The translations under genes and the position numbers were made by a program. Of a DNA stretch of 34,346 nt, positions 26,438 through 34,346 are shown piece by piece. The notes under the pieces were generated by a model. It made no database searches, had not been told where the DNA came from, and saw nothing but the letters and a program-made list of their open reading frames with translations. The stretch's first letter is position 1, and every line of letters starts with the position of its first letter. Source of the DNA: Bacteroidia bacterium (GTDB lineage: Bacteria > Bacteroidota > Bacteroidia > NS11-12g > UBA955); the NCBI GenBank assembly GCA_025450395.1, contig JANWHK010000039.1, forward strand, positions 1-34,346. The letters are read 5' to 3'.

Positions 26438-28960
26438 ATGCGTTTTCTTGTGTGTGTGTGCATCTTATTTAATTGTTTTCACTTAAAGGCCCAGAGAGAA
26501 GTTAATGTCTGGCATTTCGGTTCCGGGGCCGGCATCGATTTTAATGCCACTCCACCATTGGTGGTGACGGATGGCAAATTACAAACCATGGAAGGGTGTG
26601 CTAGTATTTGTGATGCTTTTGGCAAGCTCCTGATGTATACGGATGGTGATACGGTTTATAATGGCAATCACCAGATGATGGTCAATGGTTATGGTTTGCA
26701 TGGTGATTATTCTTCAGCCCAGTCAGCCATGATCATCAAGTTGCCGAAAAGCGATTCTCTGTATTTGATATTCAACCCGGCAGAAAACTACGGTATTGTT
26801 ACTGGATTTTATTACAGCGTCGTGAATGTTTATGCGAAGGGAGGAAAAGGGGAGGTAATCACCAAGAATGTATTGTTGAAGGCCAATATGCACACAGAGT
26901 CTGTTTCGGCGGTTAAACATGCGAACGGTGATGATGTTTGGGTGGTTTTCAAGAATGATAATTCAAATGAATTTGTGTCCTACCTGGTGACCCCGCTTGG
27001 TGTGAGTAATGTAATGACTTTCTCTCAACCTGGTCCGACTATCGGGACAGGTAATCCTGCCGGATTTACGTATTGTAGCAAGTTTTCCCCTTCAGGAAAA
27101 AAATATGCCATTTGCATCCCTGCTAAAGGAGTTTGCCTGTATGACTTTGACAATAAAACTGGATATCTTGCTAATCTCATGATTATACCATTGTCGGGTT
27201 GTTATGGAGTTGAATTTTCGCCAAATGAAAAAAAACTATATGCATCTTCTCCGGGGAAGGGTCTTTACCAATATGATATTTCTTCCAATAATCTTTCCAA
27301 CATCATTGCAAGTGAATACCTATTCGCACAAAAAAGTTTTGGATCCATACAATTAGCCCCTGACAAAAAGATATATGTCGCGCAATTAACGTCTAATTAC
27401 CTTACTGTAATCCATTCTCCCAACCTGGCAAAGGCAGCATCAGATTACAGGTATGATGATTTGTTTCTGAAAGGGAGGCTGTCGCAATATGGGTTGCCAC
27501 CCTTTATTTCCACATATTTCAGTGATACGATTATCTCATCAATCAATTACACTGGGAAATGCATAGGCGATGCTTTCCAGTTTGAATGTACAAACATGAA
27601 AAGTGGGGATTCCATTGCCTGGGATTTTGGCGATCCGGGTTCAGGCCAGAATAATTTTTCCCAATTGCTGAAATCATCTCACGTGTATAACTCAACCGGT
27701 AAATTTATTATTCAGGCAGCTATTTTCAGGAAAAACATCAATAACCATTTTGTACCGGATGGAGTATTGGATACCTTCATCATGGTCAGCGGATATCTTG
27801 GTAAAGCGAACGAATATCCTTTAACACTTTCGAAATGTATCAATGATTCTGTTCTTGTACAGGCTGCAAGCGGTGGAACAGGTCTGGGCAAGGTGCTTTG
27901 GAATGATATCCCCGGAAGTATTCTTTCACGCACCATTACAAATCCCGGACTATATGTTGCCACTGTGTACAAAACGGGCTCAAACTGTTTTTACAAGGAC
28001 AGCTTAAATGTGACTGACAAGCTTTACACCTTAAAACCGGATTTGGGACCTGATACTGTATATTGTTTGCCTTTAAACCAGGCACTGAACAAAACACAGG
28101 GAACGCAACTGGCTTATGCGGATAAATTTTTATGGAATACCGGAGCGACAAGCAAGACGATTACCGTTACCAAAACCGGAACATACAGTGTCATTGCTGA
28201 AAACAATAATAAATGTCCAAGTGCGGATACCATTCTTGTTTCAATAGCCTATTTTTCTGATTATACCAGGCTGCGCGATACGGCTTTCTGTAAGGATAAT
28301 AACCTGAATAAATTAACACTGAAAGTAAATAATTATCAGTCGGTTGCCTGGAACACGGGTGAAAGTGGAACTGTGGTGACTATTGCGTCATCGGGTAAAT
28401 ATTGGTATACGATAAGGAATCAATGTGGAATTCTAACAGACAGTTTTGATGTGCAGTTAATGGATGCACCGGTTGTTGATCTTGGAAAGGACCTGACGGT
28501 TTGTTCCGCCAATGGTTTTGAATTGAAAAGCAATGTGAGCGGAAATTCATACTTGTGGTTGCCTGGAGGTGAAATATCACAGTCCATCATCTCTTATGAC
28601 TACGGAATGATTTCACTTGAGGTAGGAAACACGATTGGTTGTAAAGGCAGGGATGAAATATTCATCAATGACAGTTGCAGGCAGGAATGTTTTGTGCCGA
28701 ATGTCTTCACCCCGAATACTGATGGTTTAAATGATGTATTTAAACCCGCCAATAATGATATTGGGTCAAAAGGTTATGTCTTCAGGGTCTATGACCGCTG
28801 GGGGAGTATATTGTTTGAAACAGACAATGTCAAGGCCGGATGGAATGGCATGGTCAATGATAATCTTTGTGTCTCAGGAATTTATTTTTATACCCTTGAA
28901 TTTGTCACCACCAAACGCAAAACCATCCACATGAAAGGCACATTTACTTTGTTGTATTGA
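26438..28960 (+). CDS. Secreted PKD-containing protein with gliding motility-associated (T9SS type B) C-terminal domain
   Basis: Signal peptide MRFLVCVCILFNCFHLKAQ, PKD-like SIAWDFGDPGSGQ...SHVYNSTGKF, C-terminal CFVPNVFTPNTDGLNDVFKP...VYDRWGSILFETDN...GWNG...VSGIYFYTLEF. Confidence 0.92.
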   Translation: MRFLVCVCILFNCFHLKAQREVNVWHFGSGAGIDFNATPPLVVTDGKLQTMEGCASICDAFGKLLMYTDGDTVYNGNHQMMVNGYGLHGDYSSAQSAMIIKLPKSDSLYLIFNPAENYGIVTGFYYSVVNVYAKGGKGEVITKNVLLKANMHTESVSAVKHANGDDVWVVFKNDNSNEFVSYLVTPLGVSNVMTFSQPGPTIGTGNPAGFTYCSKFSPSGKKYAICIPAKGVCLYDFDNKTGYLANLMIIPLSGCYGVEFSPNEKKLYASSPGKGLYQYDISSNNLSNIIASEYLFAQKSFGSIQLAPDKKIYVAQLTSNYLTVIHSPNLAKAASDYRYDDLFLKGRLSQYGLPPFISTYFSDTIISSINYTGKCIGDAFQFECTNMKSGDSIAWDFGDPGSGQNNFSQLLKSSHVYNSTGKFIIQAAIFRKNINNHFVPDGVLDTFIMVSGYLGKANEYPLTLSKCINDSVLVQAASGGTGLGKVLWNDIPGSILSRTITNPGLYVATVYKTGSNCFYKDSLNVTDKLYTLKPDLGPDTVYCLPLNQALNKTQGTQLAYADKFLWNTGATSKTITVTKTGTYSVIAENNNKCPSADTILVSIAYFSDYTRLRDTAFCKDNNLNKLTLKVNNYQSVAWNTGESGTVVTIASSGKYWYTIRNQCGILTDSFDVQLMDAPVVDLGKDLTVCSANGFELKSNVSGNSYLWLPGGEISQSIISYDYGMISLEVGNTIGCKGRDEIFINDSCRQECFVPNVFTPNTDGLNDVFKPANNDIGSKGYVFRVYDRWGSILFETDNVKAGWNGMVNDNLCVSGIYFYTLEFVTTKRKTIHMKGTFTLLY

Positions 28961-29011
28961 TCCCTTTGTTCCTATGGTTATACCTCTGAATTAGGGTTTG
29001 ATAATTACTTT

Positions 29012-29175
29012 CATTATTCATTATTCATTATTCATTATTCATTATCCATTATCAATTATCAATTATCCATAACTCATAATTCATAATTCCTCATTTGTAA
29101 CTTGTAACTTGTAACTTGTAACTTGTAACTTGTAATTTGTAACTTGTAATTTGTAACTTGTAATTTGTAACTTGT
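29012..29175. repeat. Degenerate 7-nt tandem repeat tract H4 (longest)
   Basis: CATTATT x4, CATTATC x2, AATTATC x2, CATAACT, CATAATT x2, CCTCATT, then 11 TGTAAYT units, all in one continuous 7-nt phase. Reaches the stop codon of the minus-strand gene at 29175. Confidence 0.92.
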
Positions 29176-31271
29176 CAAAGTCTTATTCCCCAAATTCCCC
29201 TGCCGAAAGTCGAGGCATACAACACACCTTCATGTTCAAAATATTTTAATTCCGTAACGATGGTTGCCGGAAATTCATCTCCGAACGGTTCCCACTTCCC
29301 GGCCTTTAAAACAAATACACCATTGTTGTTGCCGCATATCCACTGGTTTTTAGCACACACTATTGTATTCGTTGGCACATTGGGCAAGCCATCTGACTGG
29401 TTGACGAAGGTCTGGCCACCGTCATCAGAAAAGTAGACCTTGTGAAGCCCGGAATTTTTTTTGTCAAAGGCCTCCAGGGTGATGGCAATTTGTCCATCCT
29501 GGTTTATGAAAATATCAGTGATGCTTCTCCAACTCAAAATCGGTAAACGGTTTGTATAATCAAGCCATGTCTGGCCACCATCTGTCGTGTGAAATAACTT
29601 GTTTTTTAATTCTCCCCCCCAGGTCGCATCATCCTTGCACAACCATATTTCATTCGCGTTGTCGGGATTGACCCAGAATGCTTTTATTTTCCGGCTTGCA
29701 TCCAAACGGGAGGTCAGTATTTCAAAATATTTGCCTTCCGCTTTTTTGTATAAATGCAGGTTAGCAAGGTAAAAAGTCCTGGATTCACTGTGGTAACTCA
29801 TCCTGAAATCATGTCCTGTTTCAGTTCCGGCGTGTTTGTATTCAAAAGTGGAACCGGCATCACGCGTGGTATAATTCATCATGGCAAAACCTGTGGCAAA
29901 ACCGGTACTGTCATTCAATGCTGCAACCCTTCCGCCATCGCCATACAATTTTGTACAATACCAGGCACCTCTTTTTAAAGTAAAAATGCCATTATCCTGG
30001 GTGCCGCACATCATATATCCCTTTGCGGATTTGTCAAACCCGAAGACCATGCAGGTATTCAGGTTCACCGATTGATTGGTGAGGGATACCCATGTTTGTC
30101 CCTCATCACCTGAAACATCCACACCCCCGTCAGTGGCAAGGTATACCTTGTCCTTGTAAAAAGTGATGCCGGTGATATCATCATGTGCGTTATTGGCTTG
30201 TCCCTTTACAGGATGGGTGACCTGGATGAAATTCATGCCATTATCTTTACTTTTATATAACCTCATGGTGCCCAGATACAGAGTTTCAATGCGACTGGCC
30301 TCATCATAATGAGTTGCAAACTTCAATCTGGGAACATTCAATTGGCCGGCATTAAGGTTTTTTATCCTGTACTTCCTTAAGCTGTCAGTTGAAGATTCAA
30401 GAATATATACCGATCCGTCCTGGGCAGCTACGTAAAACCTGTTTCTTGATTTTTGGGAAAAAGTGGCCATGTAACTGGAATATTCACTTTTGACTTTTCC
30501 AAAATGTTTACAGATATCATTTGTTATGTCTTCCCAGTTTTGGCCACCGTCCCGGCTGTATAAGACGCCATTGCCACATACAAAAATAGAGTTTTCGTCA
30601 TGCGGGTTGACCACAATCGATTTAAGGGTGAATCCCGCTTCATGTACCTTGTTCCATGTTTTGGCGCCATCGGCTGAAAAAAAGATACGACGGTCACTGA
30701 TGGACAGCAGTTTTTTTTCCTTCTTCTTGTCAATGATGGCGATATCCCTGGATTGTTGAAGATTGTATTCTTCGGGTTCAAATTGCAGGCTGTTCCTTAT
30801 CCAGGTTTCACCGTTGTCGAAAGATTCTATTAGTCCGTAACCATATTGTCTTGAATTGCCTATATCCAGCGCTGTACATGCTATCAAATGGTTTTCGTCA
30901 CTGTTGAACCGGATGATCTGGTATATGCCTGTTGCAAATGGAAACCTGAGTTTCTGTATCCAGGTTTTACCGTTGTCGGTGGTCTTGAACAGTCCCGAAG
31001 TGGCATGACCGATCAATATCTCCCCGTCATTTTTTGGGTGTAAATTCACACAGATAAACCTGCCTGCGCCATGTGGGGTTATTTCGCCATTCTCGGCCAT
31101 GGGTTCAGGCGCTCCAAAGGGGCCTAAAGGTTCCCAGGTGCCAAATTCCTGTATCCTTAGTGAAACAAGAGCCTTCCCGGTTTTCTCTGCAGGAATATTT
31201 TTAGGTCTTTTGCTCTTGCATTGAGCAAAAATGAGACTTACACATAAACAAATAAATATGCACTTATTCAT
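29175..31271 (-). CDS. BNR/sortilin-like beta-propeller lipoprotein (sialidase/photosystem-stability-like repeats)
   Basis: Lipobox MNKCIFICLCVSLIFAQC. Repeated TTDNGKTWIQ, SFDNGETWIR, SRDGGQNWED, SGDEGQTWVS, TTDGGQTWLD, SDDGGQTFVN Asp-box motifs. Confidence 0.88.
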   Translation of the reverse strand: MNKCIFICLCVSLIFAQCKSKRPKNIPAEKTGKALVSLRIQEFGTWEPLGPFGAPEPMAENGEITPHGAGRFICVNLHPKNDGEILIGHATSGLFKTTDNGKTWIQKLRFPFATGIYQIIRFNSDENHLIACTALDIGNSRQYGYGLIESFDNGETWIRNSLQFEPEEYNLQQSRDIAIIDKKKEKKLLSISDRRIFFSADGAKTWNKVHEAGFTLKSIVVNPHDENSIFVCGNGVLYSRDGGQNWEDITNDICKHFGKVKSEYSSYMATFSQKSRNRFYVAAQDGSVYILESSTDSLRKYRIKNLNAGQLNVPRLKFATHYDEASRIETLYLGTMRLYKSKDNGMNFIQVTHPVKGQANNAHDDITGITFYKDKVYLATDGGVDVSGDEGQTWVSLTNQSVNLNTCMVFGFDKSAKGYMMCGTQDNGIFTLKRGAWYCTKLYGDGGRVAALNDSTGFATGFAMMNYTTRDAGSTFEYKHAGTETGHDFRMSYHSESRTFYLANLHLYKKAEGKYFEILTSRLDASRKIKAFWVNPDNANEIWLCKDDATWGGELKNKLFHTTDGGQTWLDYTNRLPILSWRSITDIFINQDGQIAITLEAFDKKNSGLHKVYFSDDGGQTFVNQSDGLPNVPTNTIVCAKNQWICGNNNGVFVLKAGKWEPFGDEFPATIVTELKYFEHEGVLYASTFGRGIWGIRL

Positions 31272-32031
31272 ATTGTTTTTCGGCTTCATCCATCATTTTA
31301 TGTGCAAGATTCAGGCCAAGGTATTTATCTATGGCATTGTGCAGGATATAGAGGAAAGGGGTCACCACAATGGCCACCGAAAATTTATAGATGTAATTCA
31401 TGATACCTATGGCAAGCACCTGCTTGATGGACCAATTATTCCCGATATAAAACGCGATGAACAGTACCACAAAACTGTCAATGAATTGGGAGACCAGTGT
31501 GGAACCCGTACTTCTCAGCCAAAGATATTTTTCGCCGGATTTTTCCCTTATAAAATGGAAAACATACACATCCACCAATTGCCCGACAAGGAATGCCACC
31601 AGTGAACCGATGATGATCCACAACCCCTGTCCGAATACAGCGCTATAGGCATTCTGCATGTCCGGTACCTGTTTTGTTGAGCCACTGCCAATCCACCATC
31701 CTGCCGGTGTGACCTTGATGGCAAGAAATACCATGATAAACGCATAGGCGATCATTGCCGCAGTGATATAACTCAACAGCCTCACACCTTTTTTACCGTA
31801 ATATTCATTGATGATATCTGTCATGATGAATACCACGGGCCAAAGCAATACACCACAGGTCAGTTCAAATGAAAGATGTTCAAATCCGAGCAGGTTGATA
31901 TCGAATTTCCTGAAATTAAATGTGTTTTCAAATGAAAATATCTTGGCGCCGATAAATTCTGCGACAATGGCATTGGTGACGAAGAAACTGCCAAGTATGA
32001 TGAATAATTTTGTTTTTTTGTCCAGTGTCAA
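31264..32031 (-). CDS. Queuosine precursor transporter, YhhQ/VUT family
   Basis: VVFIMTDIINEYYGKKGVR, DVYVFHFIREKSGEKYLWLRSTGSTLVSQFIDSFVVLFIAF, multi-TM. Confidence 0.92.
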   Translation of the reverse strand: MTLDKKTKLFIILGSFFVTNAIVAEFIGAKIFSFENTFNFRKFDINLLGFEHLSFELTCGVLLWPVVFIMTDIINEYYGKKGVRLLSYITAAMIAYAFIMVFLAIKVTPAGWWIGSGSTKQVPDMQNAYSAVFGQGLWIIIGSLVAFLVGQLVDVYVFHFIREKSGEKYLWLRSTGSTLVSQFIDSFVVLFIAFYIGNNWSIKQVLAIGIMNYIYKFSVAIVVTPFLYILHNAIDKYLGLNLAHKMMDEAEKQYE

Positions 32032-32039
32032 TGCTTATG

Positions 32040-33446
32040 CTAATTAAGGATAAATTCTTCGCCTTTTATGGGTATGGCAATGTTTGTAAAACCGGCAAAT
32101 TTAAGTTTGTCAGCCCATGCCATCTGCGTATCGTATTCACCGTGCACGAGGAAAAGTTTTTTCACTGCCCCGGCATTCTGGCATGAAAGGTAATCAAGCA
32201 TTTCATTATAGTCGCCATGCGCGCTGAAATTTTCCATGGTTTCGACATGTGCATTGACTTTAAAGATATCGCCGAAGATGGTGACTTCCGGATCCCCGGC
32301 CTTGATATGCCCTGCAAGTGACCTGGGAGATGCATATCCGACAAGTAGCACGGTATTGTTTGGGTTTTCTATATTGTTTTTCAGGTGGTGTTTGATCCTG
32401 CCGGCTTCTGCCATGCCACTCGCGCTGATGATGATGCAGGGTAGTTTAGATGTATTGATCTTTTTTGATTCTTCCGGAGATTCAACATAATGCAGGTAAG
32501 GAAAACTAAATGGATCGCCGTCCCTTGTAATATATTCCAGGATGTCCTTGTTAAAATACTCCCTGTGTTTCGACATCACTCTAGTAGCTTTAACAGAAAG
32601 TGGACTGTCTACATATACATCTATTTTGGGGAGTTTGCCTGCATGAGCGAGCCGGTCGAGTGCATAAATGATTTCCTGTGTCCTGTCTACGCTGAACGCG
32701 GGAATAATGATCTTGCCCTGTTTTTCAACACAGGTTTCTTGAACAATCCGCAGCAAGTGAGGTTCAACTTCATCCTGAGGCTCATGAAGCCTGTCTCCAT
32801 ATGTACTTTCACAGATGATATAGTCAGATTGCGGAAACGGAAGCGGACCATTCAATATGGCGTCAGCTTTCCTGCCGATGTCGCCAGTAAATGTCAGGGT
32901 GATCACGGATTGGTCGGCCTTTGTTAAACGGAGAAACAAAGCCACACTGCCCAGTATATGCCCATTTTCGGTTGTGCTCACAGTCACTTCATCATCAATT
33001 GTCATTGTGCCATTCAAAGGCATTTCAACCATGTTTGCCAGTGTTTTTTTAGCATCTTCCTCGTCATAAATAGGTTCTGCCAATGGTTGGTTTTTCTTTG
33101 CTTTTCTCCGGTTGATATATTTAAGGTCACTCTGCTGTATCCTCGCACTGTCGAGCAACATAATGCCACACAAATCAATCGTTGCTGACGTGGCATATAT
33201 CTTTCCCTCAAACCCGTCCTTGACGAGTTTTGGCAACAATCCTGTATGGTCGATATGGGCATGGGAAAGTATCACATAATCGATTTTTTTGGGGTCAAAA
33301 CCCCAGGTGTCATTCAATATCAGCGTGTCTTTGCCCTCGCCCTGGAACATTCCGCAATCCAGCAAGACGTTCCTGCCCTTATCTGTTGTCAACAGATGTT
33401 TACTGCCTGTAACGGTTCTTGCAGCGCCCCAACATGTCAATTTCAT
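32040..33446 (-). CDS. MBL-fold metallo-hydrolase with beta-CASP / RNA-specificity domains
   Basis: LSHAHIDHTGLLPKLVKDGF (HxHxDH), FTGDIGRK, ESTYGDRLH, IIPAFSVDRTQEIIYAL, ISASGMAEAGRIKHHL, FSAHGDYNEML. Confidence 0.93.
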   Translation of the reverse strand: MKLTCWGAARTVTGSKHLLTTDKGRNVLLDCGMFQGEGKDTLILNDTWGFDPKKIDYVILSHAHIDHTGLLPKLVKDGFEGKIYATSATIDLCGIMLLDSARIQQSDLKYINRRKAKKNQPLAEPIYDEEDAKKTLANMVEMPLNGTMTIDDEVTVSTTENGHILGSVALFLRLTKADQSVITLTFTGDIGRKADAILNGPLPFPQSDYIICESTYGDRLHEPQDEVEPHLLRIVQETCVEKQGKIIIPAFSVDRTQEIIYALDRLAHAGKLPKIDVYVDSPLSVKATRVMSKHREYFNKDILEYITRDGDPFSFPYLHYVESPEESKKINTSKLPCIIISASGMAEAGRIKHHLKNNIENPNNTVLLVGYASPRSLAGHIKAGDPEVTIFGDIFKVNAHVETMENFSAHGDYNEMLDYLSCQNAGAVKKLFLVHGEYDTQMAWADKLKFAGFTNIAIPIKGEEFILN

Positions 33447-33526
33447 AGGACAATATTAGGGCTTTTTTGGAAAAGAAAGACAAGCTTTTTCAATCAATAA
33501 ATAGTAATCGGTTGAAATTTTTAAAA

Positions 33527-33554
33527 TTCGTAACCCGTTATTCGTAACCCGTAA
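33527..33554. repeat. Degenerate 7-nt tandem repeat tract H5 (short)
   Basis: TTCGTAA CCCGTTA TTCGTAA CCCGTAA, ending 6 nt before the stop of the OmpA-type gene. Confidence 0.7.
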
Positions 33555-33560
33555 CTATCC

Positions 33561-34346
33561 CTACAACTCCAGTATCACAAACTCCACCCGCCTGTTATTA
33601 TACCGACCCTCTTCTGTATCATTGGTATCAATAGGCTGTGTCTGCCCATATCCCTTGAATTCCAGCCTGTTCTCTTCAATGCCATTATCGATCAGGAATT
33701 GTACGACCGCTTTGGCGCGGTTTTCGGAAAGGGTATGGTTGTCTTTTTTGTTGCCTTTGTTGTCCGTGTGTCCGCTGATCTCTACGCGCATTTCCGGGAA
33801 CTTCAGCATGAGGTCCACGAGGCTGTCAAGGGTTTCAAACGATTCATCCAGCAAGGTCCATTTACCTGTTTCAAATTGTATGTTCGTGAGTATGAGTTTC
33901 TGCCCGATCTTCGGATGCAGGAAAATATCTTCTTCAGGCAAGGGCATCGTATCGACCTTTGCTTTTTCATTAAGTTCACAACCCGAAGCGTTACAGGGGC
34001 ACTCATAGGCACTTGTTTCCTCCATCAGCATCAGGTCGTCTATATAGTAGTAAATCTCGAAGATATGGTCGCTTGCAGTGCTGTCCAGCTTCAACATCCT
34101 GAATGAATCCTTCGGGGTAAAATTGCCGAAATACAAGTATTTCTCGCCACCGTTTGCTGTAAAACTACCGCTGATAACCATCCATTCTTCGCGACATCCC
34201 AATACAATACCTGCATGCGTTTGCAGTACAATATCGTCAGGGTCGTCATCCTCTGCTTTACCGAAAGTTTTCAGTTCATTGGTGCACAAGACAGATACGC
34301 CATTGGCGGCATGCGTATTTTCAGCCTTTAATTTCAACTTGAATTG
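33561..34346 (-). CDS. OmpA-family protein, truncated at its 5' end by the window edge
   Basis: C-terminal OmpA domain LTNIQFETGKWTLLDESFETLDSLVDLMLKFPEMRVEISGHTDNKGNKKDNHTLSENRAKAVVQFLIDNGIEENRLEFKGYGQTQPI...RRVEFVIL. Frame open to the window edge. Confidence 0.92.
   Translation of the reverse strand, partial: QFKLKLKAENTHAANGVSVLCTNELKTFGKAEDDDPDDIVLQTHAGIVLGCREEWMVISGSFTANGGEKYLYFGNFTPKDSFRMLKLDSTASDHIFEIYYYIDDLMLMEETSAYECPCNASGCELNEKAKVDTMPLPEEDIFLHPKIGQKLILTNIQFETGKWTLLDESFETLDSLVDLMLKFPEMRVEISGHTDNKGNKKDNHTLSENRAKAVVQFLIDNGIEENRLEFKGYGQTQPIDTNDTEEGRYNNRRVEFVILEL

Noticed and set aside
11365-32031. QueD/PTPS (11365-11799) and YhhQ (31264-32031) as a queuosine gene cluster
   Set aside because: About 19 kb apart with unrelated genes between. 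Both families are widespread, so this is not a cluster.

Overview
The window is a typical Bacteroidota (Bacteroidetes) chromosomal segment. The lineage is inferred from a TonB receptor/DUF4249 lipoprotein pair, a gliding-motility/T9SS-type C-terminal domain, TAnnTTTG promoter-like boxes and many outer-membrane beta-barrels. I support about 23 protein-coding genes, and the first and last run off the window edges. They are mostly envelope and housekeeping functions: L,D-transpeptidase, TonB receptor + DUF4249, two GNATs, a lamin-tail surface protein, a Y1 transposase, tandem beta-barrel paralogs, FtsB/DivIC, QueD/PTPS, HldD, a giant multi-pass histidine kinase, a large outer-membrane protein, a PanE-like reductase, a thioesterase, GT39, PAP2, START-like, LptF/G, a gliding-type surface protein, a BNR/sortilin-like lipoprotein, YhhQ, a beta-CASP MBL hydrolase and OmpA. 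No rRNA, tRNA or CRISPR was recognised. The most unusual signal is in the non-coding DNA. Five intergenic tracts are built from degenerate 7-nt tandem repeats that mostly hold the 7-nt phase while the repeat word changes, and each touches or abuts the stop codon of a flanking gene. Other points of interest are a Y1 transposase surrounded by short palindromes with a conserved tail, a 24-nt repeat pair that encodes the last residues of the PanE-like protein, and a large outer-membrane protein whose signal peptide is encoded only if translation starts at a non-canonical codon (probably ATT). I found no convincing new defence or biosynthetic system.
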